64,000 nucleotides of DNA from Allofranklinella schreckenbergeri. Lineage in GTDB: Bacteria; Pseudomonadota; Gammaproteobacteria; Burkholderiales; Burkholderiaceae_C. The position numbers and the translations under genes were made by a program. The stretch is taken from positions 124,001 through 188,000 of the forward strand of contig NZ_RDQM01000006.1 in the NCBI RefSeq assembly GCF_003703475.1. Direction: 5' to 3'. The notes under the pieces are model-generated. The model was given only the letters and a program-made list of their open reading frames with translations. It did no database searches and was not told the origin of the DNA. This document shows, piece by piece, positions 56,528-64,000 of the stretch. Numbering within the stretch: the stretch's first letter is position 1; the number at the start of each line of letters is the position of its first letter.

Positions 56528-57208
56528 ATGTGGTGCGATCTGCACGTCAAAAAAACCCTGCGCTCGGCAAAGCGCGTGTTCGAGTTCGATGTCAAGCTGC
56601 AAAGCGATGCGCCGCGCCTGGTGCTGATGGGGCCATCGGGCATTGGCAAGACGATGGTTTTGCAAGCCATTGCGGGGCTGATCCGGCCCGATGACGGCCA
56701 CATCCGCATCGGCGATGCGCTGCTGTTTGCGCGCCAGCAAAGCGTGGATGTGCCCACCCAGCAGCGCCGTGTGGGCTTTCTGTTTCAAAACTACGCGCTG
56801 CTGCCGCATTTGACGGCGCTGGCCAACGTGGGCTTTGGCCTGCGGCGCGGGCTGTGGGGCTTTCTCACGCAGGCGCAAAAGCGCCAGGCCATGCAGTGGC
56901 TGGAGCGTTTCCAAATCGCCCACCTGGCGCACCAGTACCCGCACACGCTCTCGGGCGGGCAGCAGCAGCGCCTGGCGCTGGCGCGCCTGGCCATCTTGCA
57001 GCCGCGCGTGCTGCTGCTCGACGAGCCGTTTTCCGCGCTCGACCCCGCGCTGCGCCAATCCATGCGCGAGGAAATCGACGCCTTGCTCACCGCCTTGAAT
57101 ATCCCGCTGCTGATGGTCTCGCACGACGAAGAAGACCGCCTGGCCTTGGGCGCCCAGGCCGTGCGGCTGGGGCAAGTCGATGGCCGCACGGTGCTGTTGG
57201 AGGGGTGA
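56528..57208 (+). CDS. modC: Molybdate ABC transporter ATP-binding protein, short form
   Basis: A 226-residue ATPase. Walker A GPSGIGKT (residues 35-42), Q-loop FLFQNYALLPHLTAL, signature LSGGQQQRLALARL, Walker B RVLLLDEPFSALDPAL and the H-loop VSHDEED are intact. It lacks the roughly 120-residue C-terminal molbindin/TOBE regulatory domain present in typical ModC, so transport may not be feedback-inhibited by bound molybdate. The start ATG 56528 lies just after repeat M with AAGGCGGCGTC upstream. Confidence 0.92.
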   Translation: MWCDLHVKKTLRSAKRVFEFDVKLQSDAPRLVLMGPSGIGKTMVLQAIAGLIRPDDGHIRIGDALLFARQQSVDVPTQQRRVGFLFQNYALLPHLTALANVGFGLRRGLWGFLTQAQKRQAMQWLERFQIAHLAHQYPHTLSGGQQQRLALARLAILQPRVLLLDEPFSALDPALRQSMREEIDALLTALNIPLLMVSHDEEDRLALGAQAVRLGQVDGRTVLLEG

Positions 57209-57423
57209 GGGGGCTTGGGCTGCGATGCGCTGGCATGCCGTGCCGCCGCGCTGCAACAGGGGCGCATTGCGGGCACATCATGGGTGAACCGTGAGTCAAT
57301 CGCAGGCCGCTCACAGGCCACTCACAGGCCCATCCCCGGCCATCGCGACCCATCGAGGCCAATCCCTGGCAGCGCCTATGGCACCATCGCCGCCTTGATT
57401 TCCCCCTCTGCACAGCGCCAGCC

Positions 57424-58344
57424 ATGAACACCCCAACAAACGCCGCCCCTTTGGACCAAGCCACGCTCACCCACTTGCAGCAATGGCAGGGCCGCACCGA
57501 AACCGCCCACGATGCCATCGCCGCAGCCCCCTTGCGCGGGCTGGCGGCTACGCTTGATCGCGACGATGCCCCGCCCGCAACGGGCACGCCCGTGCCGCCG
57601 CTGGGGCATTGGCTGTACTTTTTGCCGCACACGCGCCAAAGCGCGCTGGGGCCGGACGGGCACGCGCGCCGGGGCGGTTTTTTGCCGCCCGTGCCCCTGC
57701 CCAGGCGCATGTGGGCGGGCGGGCGGCTGTGGTGGCAGACCGACAACCCTTTGACCGTGGGCGATGAGGCGGAAAAACGCTCGCGCATCGCCCGCATCAC
57801 CCACAAGCGGGGCCGCTCGGGCGATTTGCTGTTTGTGCTGGTGCGCCACGAAGTGCACAACGCGCGCGGCCTGTGCCTGACGGAGGAGCACGACATCGTT
57901 TACTGCGCCGCTGCCGCGCCCGCTCAAGAGGCCGCTGCACCTGTGCCAGCCCCCACCAGCGCGCCCTGGCAGCGCTGCATCACGCCCGATGATGTACTGC
58001 TGTTTCGCTACAGCGCGCTGACGTTTAACGGCCACCGCATCCATTACGACCGCCGCTACGTCACCGAGGTGGAGGGCTATCCCGGCCTGGTGGTGCATGG
58101 CCCGCTGATGGCCACGCTGCTGACCGACCTGGTGCGCCGCCACGCGCCAGAGCGCAAGCTGAGCCGCTTTGCCTTCAAGGCCGTGCGCCCCGTGTTCGAT
58201 GGGCATCCCTTGACGCTGAGCGGCCAGCCGCAGGCCGAGGCAGAGGGCAATGACAGCGGCAGCGGCGGCGGTTGCATCCGGTTATGGGCGGCCGACTATC
58301 AAGGCTGGCTGACGATGCAGGCAGAGGCCTGGATGGTTGAATGA
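57424..58344 (+). CDS. MaoC/HTD2-type acyl dehydratase-like protein
   Basis: A 306-residue two-domain hot-dog-fold protein. The N-terminal FAS1-type hydratase half has GHWLYFLPHTRQSALGPDGH and GGFLPPVPLPRRMWAGGRLW. The C-terminal half carries the MaoC-like active-site stretch YSALTFNGHRIHYDRRYVTE, then GYPGLVVHGPLMATLL. This matches HTD2-like 3-hydroxyacyl or mesaconyl-C4/itaconyl-CoA hydratases. Substrate not assignable; no acyl-CoA genes are adjacent. The region before it (57209-57423) has short imperfect repeats of CTCACAGGCC. The stop is one base from repeat copy N. Confidence 0.8.
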   Translation: MNTPTNAAPLDQATLTHLQQWQGRTETAHDAIAAAPLRGLAATLDRDDAPPATGTPVPPLGHWLYFLPHTRQSALGPDGHARRGGFLPPVPLPRRMWAGGRLWWQTDNPLTVGDEAEKRSRIARITHKRGRSGDLLFVLVRHEVHNARGLCLTEEHDIVYCAAAAPAQEAAAPVPAPTSAPWQRCITPDDVLLFRYSALTFNGHRIHYDRRYVTEVEGYPGLVVHGPLMATLLTDLVRRHAPERKLSRFAFKAVRPVFDGHPLTLSGQPQAEAEGNDSGSGGGCIRLWAADYQGWLTMQAEAWMVE

Positions 58345-58419
58345 TTTATCGATCAATGGAAAATAAAATAAATTATATGGCTTGATAGAAATAAAGGTAA
58401 TTTCACTTTGATATGTAAT
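58345..58419 (+). repeat. 77-bp AT-rich palindromic element, copy N
   Basis: Between the dehydratase gene and ttcA. Left arm TTTATCGATCAATGGAAAAT, core AATTATATGGCTTGATAGAA (diverged), right arm TTTCACTTTGATATGTAATC. Confidence 0.78.
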
Positions 58420-58533
58420 CAGTAGTGCGCTTTGGGTGTGGCGATGGCTGCCAGGCGGCCCCTTGTGCGTGCGCTCTGGGTAAAATCGCACCCGTTGCCG
58501 CCCGCCGGGGCGGCGTTTTATTTGTGCCTTGTC

Positions 58534-59547
58534 ATGAACCCGATTGCCCAAGACTCTGTGACCGCCACCGCCGCCGACCAAGCTGCTGAAAAAGCCGCCG
58601 AAAAAGCCGACAAGCAGCGGCGCGAAGCCATCAAGCTGGAAAAGCGCCTGTGCCGCGAAGTGGGCCGCGCCATCCTGGACTTCAACATGATCGAGGAGGG
58701 CGACAAGGTGATGGTGTGCATGTCCGGCGGCAAGGACAGCTACACCTTGCTGGACATCTTGCGCAAGCTGCAAAAGCGCTCGCCCGTGCGCTTTTCCATC
58801 GTGGCGGTGAATCTCGATCAAAAGCAGCCGGGCTTTCCCGACCACGTGCTGCCCGAGTACCTGCGCGCGCAAGGGGTGGATTTCCATATCGAAACGCAGG
58901 ACACCTACAGCATCGTCAAGCGCGTCATCCCCGAAGGCAAAACCACCTGCGGGCTGTGCAGCCGCCTGCGCCGCGCCATTTTGTACTCCGCCGCCGAGCG
59001 CCTGGGCGCCACCAAAATCGCCCTGGGCCACCACCGCGACGACATCCTGCAAACCCTGCTGCTCAACATGTTCTTTGGCGGGCGCATGAAAGGCATGCCG
59101 CCCAAACTGGTGAGCGACGACGGCAAGCACGTGGTGATCCGCCCGCTGGCCTACATCCCGGAAAAGGACACGCGCCAGTGGGCCCAGTACCAGCAATTTC
59201 CCATCATCCCCTGCAACCTCTGCGGCAGCCAGGACAACCTGCAACGCCAAATCGTGGGCGACATGCTGCGCGAGTGGGACCGCAAATTCCCCGGCCGACT
59301 GGAGAGCATGTTCCGCTCCATGCAAAACATCGTCACCACCCACATGATGGACGCGCGCCTGCACGACTTTCGCAACGCCCAGGCCACGGGCGTGGCCGAT
59401 CCCAATGGCGACATCGCCTTTGATCCCGAAACCTTTGCCCAGCCCCTGGGCGATGCCGCGCACGGCCCCGAGACAGAAGGCGCTGCTGGGGCCATTCGCA
59501 TCCCCATCATCGCCAGCCAGGCCGCGCCCGGCGCCTGTTCTTCTTGA
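58534..59547 (+). CDS. ttcA: tRNA 2-thiocytidine(32) synthetase TtcA
   Basis: ATP-dependent tRNA thiolase, 337 residues from ATG 58534. The PP-loop is SGGKDS (residues 64-69). Cluster/catalytic cysteines lie in CGLC (139 and 142) and in [27 protein letters not shown] is the family signature. The Ala/Lys-rich first 35 residues are a variable leader. A frame extending 102 bases further upstream is not conserved-looking. Confidence 0.95.
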   Translation: MNPIAQDSVTATAADQAAEKAAEKADKQRREAIKLEKRLCREVGRAILDFNMIEEGDKVMVCMSGGKDSYTLLDILRKLQKRSPVRFSIVAVNLDQKQPGFPDHVLPEYLRAQGVDFHIETQDTYSIVKRVIPEGKTTCGLCSRLRRAILYSAAERLGATKIALGHHRDDILQTLLLNMFFGGRMKGMPPKLVSDDGKHVVIRPLAYIPEKDTRQWAQYQQFPIIPCNLCGSQDNLQRQIVGDMLREWDRKFPGRLESMFRSMQNIVTTHMMDARLHDFRNAQATGVADPNGDIAFDPETFAQPLGDAAHGPETEGAAGAIRIPIIASQAAPGACSS

Positions 59548-59583
59548 GCCAAGCCTGCTCTCGGCTTGAATGGGGCGGACGGC

Positions 59584-60000
59584 ATGTGGGGCCACTGCAT
59601 TTACGTATGCGTGCAGCCAGGCCAGTTGCAAGCCCGCCTTGTCGCCGATCAACCGCAGCCAGCAGGGCCACAGTGGTTGGCCGAACACGCGGCCTTGGCG
59701 CACCCGCGCACCCTGATGGGCGACTATTTCGCCGTGCAAACGCTGTTGCGCCAGGCGTACGCGGCGCTGTTGCCCCGGCATTGGTTGACGCCCGCGCCGG
59801 TGGTCATCGTGCATTTGCTGCCCGAGGCGCAAGGCGGCTATACGCAGGTGGAGAGCCGGGCCTTCAGAGAAGCCGCCCTGCGCGCAGGCGCGCGCAAGGC
59901 TTGGGTGCTGGCCCAGGGCGCAGCGCTCAGCGACGCCCAGGCGCTGGACTTTTGCCGCCAGGGCCTGCTGCCCGCGGCGGTGCAGCGTTTGCCGGACTGA
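59584..60000 (+). CDS. Mini-protein resembling one MreB subdomain
   Basis: About 138 residues. HPRTLMGDYFAVQTLLRQAY followed by PAPVVIVHLL and GGYTQVESRAFREAALRAGA aligns by eye with the MreB stretch around residues 70-145 (GVIADFxVTEKMLQHF, VLVCVPxGxTQVERRAIRES, AGAREV). The nucleotide-binding phosphate loops of an actin fold are absent, so it is unlikely to be a working filament protein. ATG 59584 is preferred; TTG 59566 would add six residues. It follows ttcA by 36 bases. It could be an MreB-derived partner or an unrelated protein with chance similarity. Confidence 0.6.
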   Translation: MWGHCIYVCVQPGQLQARLVADQPQPAGPQWLAEHAALAHPRTLMGDYFAVQTLLRQAYAALLPRHWLTPAPVVIVHLLPEAQGGYTQVESRAFREAALRAGARKAWVLAQGAALSDAQALDFCRQGLLPAAVQRLPD

Positions 60001-60202
60001 GGCCAGCCATGCGCGCATGGCGCCCACAGGCTTTGCAGGCATCCGAGCCGGATTCGCGCCTGCGGCTGTTGTCCTTTTCGCCGTTGAGAGAAATCGCTCG
60101 GCCTGGCGCAATCGGTGGTGGAGAGGGTTGAGGGCAAGCTCTGGAACACATCGTTTTGTCCCGCTGGCGTTCGCGCAGGCTGGCTGGATAGAGAAAGCGC
60201 GC

Positions 60203-60235
60203 AAAAAAGCGCGTGCATCAGACACGCGCTTTTTT
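60203..60235. terminator. Bidirectional Rho-independent terminator
   Basis: Stem AAAAAAGCGCGTG / CACGCGCTTTTTT with a CATCAGA loop between convergent genes. The preceding 200 bases (60001-60202) show nothing further. Confidence 0.9.
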
Positions 60236-60248
60236 GAGAGCTGAGCGA

Positions 60249-61742
60249 TCAAGGCATGGATGGCTGCGCCAAGGTATCCCTGCCGCGCGAATGGGTGGAA
60301 ACCAGCACGTATTCCTCATCGTGCAGCGCCCATGTGCCGTAGGCGTTGGCGTCGGTGAATTCGGCGTTGATGTTCATGAATTTGAGGCTGCCGTGACCAC
60401 TGGCGCGGGCTGGCGAGCATTGCACCTCGGTGGTTTCGGCGCGGTAGCGCAAGCGGCACAGTTTGAGCCGGTCGGAGTAGGCCACGCCGTCCGGGTATTT
60501 GTGGCTATCGACCTGGATGGTCACCCGTTTGGTGATGTGGGGGTCGTAGCCCTGGTAGGCGAAAGCCTCGATCACGTAGAGCGGCAAAAACTCCTGCCCG
60601 CTGGTGAATTGCTTGTGGCGCGCGAAGGATGCAACGGTGTCTTGCGCATGCAAGGTGCGCTGCACGTTGGACAAACGCCCCCAGGCGCAATCGGTCAGCG
60701 CGGCCATGTCCAGCCGCATGAACTGAACGACTTTGCTGTAGGCATCCACCGGCGAAATCCGCAAGCTGCCGTAGCCCTTGTCGATGGGAATATCCGTGCC
60801 CGCCAGGGCGAATTGCGAAAACGCGCCGACGCCGCCTGCGGCCAAGGGCAGGTTTTGCACCTGTGTGGCGGCGAAAGTCTGCCCGGGCGGGATGGCCGGG
60901 TAATGCGGGCCGCAGGATTGGGGGTGGTTGGGCGCTTTGGGCACGGCGGGGTTGGCTTCGGGTTTGTGAGCGGGCGGCTCGATGCCCGCCACGGGCGGCG
61001 TGGTGGCATGCGTGGTGATGCCGCGCGGCTGGGTGGAGGTGAGCGCCAGATCGCCATCGCCCGGAACCTCCGCTTGCGCAATCACCCAGTCGCCAGCGCG
61101 TCGCACTTGCGTGTCGTAGCACTGGGCCGAGGTGACGAAGGTGTTGAAAAACACCCGGCAAATGCGCAGCGTGGATTCGTCGAATACTGTGGCTGTGGGG
61201 TATTTGGCGGGATCGATGTGGAACTCGACTTTTTTGGGCTCGTTATTGTCTTGGCTGTAATAAGAAAATCCCTCCAGCACGTAGCGCTGGGCGATTTCCC
61301 GGTCGGACGACATGAAGTTTCTGAAGAACGAGGCCACGGTTTCATCGTCGTGCAGCGTGGCTTGCAGGTTGTTCATCACGACATGGCTGCAACCACTGCG
61401 ATGGGTAATTTGCAGGCGCATCTTCTCGCCAGGATGGCGTGCATCCAAAGGGGTGAGGTGAATGTCGCCATAACCTTGATTGGCGGGGATGCCAAAGCCT
61501 GCTGCTACGAATTTGGAGGTGCGGCCTATTTTTCCGGGCGCGGGCTGGTTGACGATTTGCTCGACCGCGTAGGTCTGGCCTGCCGGTAGGGCCGGGTAGC
61601 GGGCGGGATCGCAGCCAGAGTCAACGGGAGGGGGTGGCTGCGGTGGTGGCGGTGGCGGCGGCAAAGCCGTATCGCTGTCACTCCCGCCACAGGCGCTCAA
61701 GAAGGCGGCAATGCAAAGCAATGGAAGGGCTGGTTTTTTCAT
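60249..61742 (-). CDS. Lipoprotein with two tandem copies of an unknown domain
   Basis: A 497-residue lipoprotein: signal peptide with lipobox FLSACGG, then a flexible poly-Pro linker. Two related halves follow. The first has CDPARYPALPAGQTYAVEQI, IPANQGYGDIHLTPLDARHP and TLHDDETVASFFRNF; the second has CGPHYPAIPPGQTFAATQVQ, IPIDKGYGSLRISPVDAYSK and TLHAQDTVASFARHK. Each copy holds matched cysteines (for example before the RLSNVQRTLH and NNLQATLH segments, and in LRICRVFF / LKLCRLRY), suggesting disulfides. I do not recognise the family. Surface or periplasmic role inferred only from the lipobox. Confidence 0.8.
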   Translation of the reverse strand: MKKPALPLLCIAAFLSACGGSDSDTALPPPPPPPQPPPPVDSGCDPARYPALPAGQTYAVEQIVNQPAPGKIGRTSKFVAAGFGIPANQGYGDIHLTPLDARHPGEKMRLQITHRSGCSHVVMNNLQATLHDDETVASFFRNFMSSDREIAQRYVLEGFSYYSQDNNEPKKVEFHIDPAKYPTATVFDESTLRICRVFFNTFVTSAQCYDTQVRRAGDWVIAQAEVPGDGDLALTSTQPRGITTHATTPPVAGIEPPAHKPEANPAVPKAPNHPQSCGPHYPAIPPGQTFAATQVQNLPLAAGGVGAFSQFALAGTDIPIDKGYGSLRISPVDAYSKVVQFMRLDMAALTDCAWGRLSNVQRTLHAQDTVASFARHKQFTSGQEFLPLYVIEAFAYQGYDPHITKRVTIQVDSHKYPDGVAYSDRLKLCRLRYRAETTEVQCSPARASGHGSLKFMNINAEFTDANAYGTWALHDEEYVLVSTHSRGRDTLAQPSMP

Positions 61743-61926
61743 GACGTCCTCGCGTGGTTTTTCAGGAGAAGCCCGGCGTTACCCCGGCCATGCAAGCCGT
61801 TTCCGTCCATCGGATGCAACGGCGCGGTCACTCTACTGAAAAACAGGGCAATAGGCGGCCACGAAAAGTAACAAGCAAGTAGGGGCTTGAATGCGATTGG
61901 GCAAAAAAACAGCTTATGGCGTCCCT

Positions 61927-62247
61927 TTACCGCTGGCGCAGCGTGCGCTGGGCGTGGGGGCGTTGTTCGGGGGTGATGGCAAGGGTGCGGGGTTTGCCTT
62001 CGCGCAGCAGGGTCAGGGGGGCGCTTTGGCCGGGGCGCAGGGCGGCGACGAGGGTGAGCAGCTCGGGGACGTTGCGCACGGGGTGCTCGCCGACTTGCTG
62101 GATGATGTCGCCAGGGCGGATGCCCGCGCGCGCGGCCGGGCCGCCTTGCAGCACGCCGGTGACGATGACGCCTTCGCCCGCGCCTGCGCCGATGGCTTGC
62201 GCCAGTTCGGGCGTGAGCGGGTCGGCGGCCAGGCCCAGACGGCCACG
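61927..62247 (-). pseudogene. 3' remnant of an HtrA/DegP-type protease gene (PDZ domain only)
   Basis: The frame encodes [20 protein letters not shown], then [21 protein letters not shown] and [20 protein letters not shown] (in separate stretches), a standard HtrA/DegQ PDZ domain, ending at TAA 61927. The chymotrypsin-like protease domain and the start are absent: immediately upstream the sequence becomes an aldehyde dehydrogenase in another frame. Confidence 0.8.
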
Positions 62248-62723
62248 GGGAAGTTGAACGCGGTGATCACGCCCACCACGCCCAGCGGGTGCCAGGTTTC
62301 CATCATGCGGTGGCCGGGGCGTTCGCTGGCAATCGTCAGCCCGTAGAGCTGGCGCGAGAGGCCGACGGCGAAATCGCAAATGTCGATCATTTCCTGCACC
62401 TCGCCCAGGCCCTCGGTGAGGATCTTCCCGGCCTCGATGGAGACGAGCTGGCCCAGCGTGTCCTTTTCGGCGCGCAACTCCTCGCCCAGCAGGCGCACCA
62501 GCTCGCCACGCTGCGGCGCGGGCACCTGACGCCAGGCGGCAAACGCCTGCTGCGCCTGGGCAATGGCCTGGCGGGTTTGCTCGGCGCTGTGGGTGCGCAA
62601 GGCGCCAATGGCCGAGCCATCGACGGGGCTGTGCACGGCCAGACTGCCGCCGACGTAATCGGCGCTATCGACCCCCAGCTTTTGCAAGATGGCGGCGGTT
62701 TGTTGGGCGAGGGTGGATGGCAT
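62229..62723 (-). pseudogene. 5' fragment of an aldehyde dehydrogenase gene (ALDH7-like)
   Basis: ATG 62723 has CAGGAGAGCCTTGACC upstream and encodes about 165 residues of an aldehyde dehydrogenase: [60 protein letters not shown] and [20 protein letters not shown]. This matches the aminoadipate-semialdehyde dehydrogenase (ALDH7/AmaB) type. The gene stops at [10 protein letters not shown]: the remaining two thirds, with the catalytic Cys and Glu, are missing and the sequence continues into the HtrA tail out of frame (frame ends at 62013). Confidence 0.85.
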
Positions 62724-62908
62724 GGTCAAGGCTCTCCTGATTGGAATGAATGGAGGGTTTTCAAACGCAAAAACGGCCAGATGATACTCGAAAAGAAAAA
62801 ATATGACGGTAAATGATGATGAGGGGTGGGGTTTCCCCCCTGTATTTTTTTGCATGGAGAAGAAGTAGGATTGGTATGCAGTTTGTTGAAATCTTGTTCG
62901 AGGTGTGT

Positions 62909-64000
62909 ATGAAGAAATTTGTTTTTGCTGCTTTTTTCTCGGTTTCGATTCCATTGGGTTATGCGCAACCCATCTGGAGTGATGGAAGTTTGCACAGGTC
63001 AGAAATTGATATTTTTGCTAGAGAAAAGATGTATGCAGTATATTTGAATCCTTTTCTTATTCGCGAGGAGTCGGAGAAAATGTTTCGAGAAAATAAAGAT
63101 AAATTAAAATACTCTGAAGTGGATTGGGAGGAGAAATTTTCAAGTTATTTAATGAATAATGATTTTTCTTCTGGGAAGAAGGTGGTTGTTGCTCGTGTTT
63201 TGCAGGCTGTTAACAAGTCTGTTGTATCCAGAAAGGTTCGTGTTAGCAACATTGTTTCCGCTGTTGTGCTTCCGTTGAATGAATTGGAGTATGATAGAGT
63301 TAGAAAAATGCCTGAGGTTACTCTTGTCAATGAAATTAAAAACTCTGAAATGGAGATTTCTTCTTTTCCGTACTATGATTATAATGGTGGTGGTGAATTG
63401 GTGTCTTGGGCCAAGGTGGCGGTGAATTCTGATGATGGTTTTTCGGTGTTTAATCCGTTTTATTATGTTGATGTTCATCCTGGTGCATTGCAGAGCACGT
63501 CGGAGTATGATGTAAATGTGATTTATGCCTCGGCGGGTGCCGGAGATTATAGTTATCATTCTTCTGCGATTGCAAGAATTGTTGGTGCTAAAAGGAATTT
63601 GATTTTTAGTCGTGGTATTAATCCTGGGCAGCCGTTATACCTGGCGGCAACGAGTCCGAGCTTTATTTTTGTTGTGCCGGCTATTGAGGCGGCAATCCAT
63701 CATGCAGATGTGAGGGGGGTAAATGCGGTTTTGAATATATCCATGAATAATGGTGATGAAATTGCGGGGGATCCTTATTCTACGAATCCTCATGATGAGA
63801 CTGGTAAGACGATGTTGCGTGCCAGTAATCGTTTTCTTGTTACTCAGAGTGCGGGAAATGCCAAGCCTGGTCATTTTAATGGGGATGCATGTCCGCATGT
63901 ATATAATGTGGATGGTGCAATATTGGATAATGATGCTATCCTTTCTGTTGGGGCGATAGATCGGACGGGGGATAGAATGATGGATTCCATAAATTTTTAT
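62909..64000 (+). CDS. Secreted subtilase-like (S8) peptidase, low GC, truncated by window edge
   Basis: The frame is open from ATG 62909 to the window end, so at least 364 residues are present. A signal peptide ([20 protein letters not shown]) is clear; an in-frame ATG at 62876 with GAAGTAGGATTGGT would add 11 residues. After about 200 residues without recognised motifs, the segment [14 protein letters not shown] resembles the subtilase His box (HGTHVAGI). [39 protein letters not shown] (oxyanion Asn) and [15 protein letters not shown] follow in subtilase order. The His box is unusual and the catalytic Ser would lie beyond the window. AT-rich codons unlike its neighbours suggest horizontal acquisition. 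Confidence 0.7.
   Translation, partial: MKKFVFAAFFSVSIPLGYAQPIWSDGSLHRSEIDIFAREKMYAVYLNPFLIREESEKMFRENKDKLKYSEVDWEEKFSSYLMNNDFSSGKKVVVARVLQAVNKSVVSRKVRVSNIVSAVVLPLNELEYDRVRKMPEVTLVNEIKNSEMEISSFPYYDYNGGGELVSWAKVAVNSDDGFSVFNPFYYVDVHPGALQSTSEYDVNVIYASAGAGDYSYHSSAIARIVGAKRNLIFSRGINPGQPLYLAATSPSFIFVVPAIEAAIHHADVRGVNAVLNISMNNGDEIAGDPYSTNPHDETGKTMLRASNRFLVTQSAGNAKPGHFNGDACPHVYNVDGAILDNDAILSVGAIDRTGDRMMDSINFY

Noticed and set aside
61891-62346. Plus-strand frame opposite the HtrA remnant
   Set aside because: The minus strand shows a clear PDZ domain; the plus-strand product is Gly/Ala-rich without motifs.
62785-62820. Possible further copy of the AT-rich element near the right edge
   Set aside because: A-rich sequence such as GAAAAGAAAAAATATGACGG is present but there is no paired right arm or core.

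Overview
The window comes from a high-GC betaproteobacterium, most likely Comamonadaceae (Burkholderiales). The evidence is gene content and order (rlmN-pilW-rodZ-ispG, hisS-yfgM-bamB, rplKAJL-rpoBC, a methylmalonyl-CoA/propionyl-CoA block) and protein character; I cannot name genus or species. Most of it is ordinary chromosome. The exceptions are a dispersed AT-rich intergenic repeat, several toxin-antitoxin pieces, decayed genes, and a low-GC gene at the right edge.

Layout. 1-3818: a ferric-siderophore locus, with a 5'-truncated YbtP/YbtQ-like fused ABC transporter followed by a FyuA-like outer-membrane receptor. 4033-17468, all on the minus strand: in transcription order methylmalonyl-CoA mutase, a vapBC-type toxin-antitoxin pair, meaB, pccB, a small Cdd1-like helix-hairpin-helix protein, pccA, bioB (biotin for the carboxylase), a VOC protein that is probably the methylmalonyl-CoA epimerase, a Sel1-repeat protein, an orphan ribbon-helix-helix protein and uvrB. 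Together mutase, MeaB, carboxylase, epimerase candidate and BioB interconvert propionyl-CoA and succinyl-CoA. A divergent GntR/FCD regulator (17707) faces the mutase across a palindrome.

18419-26054, plus strand: tRNA-Asn, a Lys/Ala-rich histone-like protein, scpB-rluB, ndk, rlmN, pilW, rodZ, ispG. 26055-34115 separates ispG from its usual neighbour hisS and carries a giant repeat-rich surface protein, an endonuclease/exonuclease/phosphatase, a small GNAT protein and a nitroreductase. 34116-37433: hisS, yfgM-like, bamB. 37486-48843: promoter, rplK, rplA, leader, rplJ, rplL, rpoB, rpoC. 48844-54499: a RelE-type toxin remnant, a TetR regulator divergent from a second TonB-dependent siderophore receptor, a cupin, and pilU. 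54811-57208: modABC for molybdate. 57424-61742: a MaoC/HTD2-like dehydratase, ttcA, a mini-protein resembling one MreB subdomain, and a two-repeat lipoprotein. 61927-62723: a junction of two broken genes (HtrA tail and aldehyde dehydrogenase head). 62909-end: a low-GC subtilase-like secreted protein running off the window.

The most notable signal is a family of about 77-bp AT-rich elements, 13 clear copies plus one degenerate, lying only between genes. Each has terminal inverted arms (left close to TTTTACAAATCAAAAGGAAA, right close to TTTTCCTTTGATTTGTAA) around an asymmetric core close to TGCCTTGTTTCGGCATGAT. Length is nearly constant, both orientations occur, and copies sit inside operons (pccB-meaB, rplL-rpoB, modB-modC). 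It resembles a MITE or REP-type mobile palindrome; I do not recognise it as a named family.
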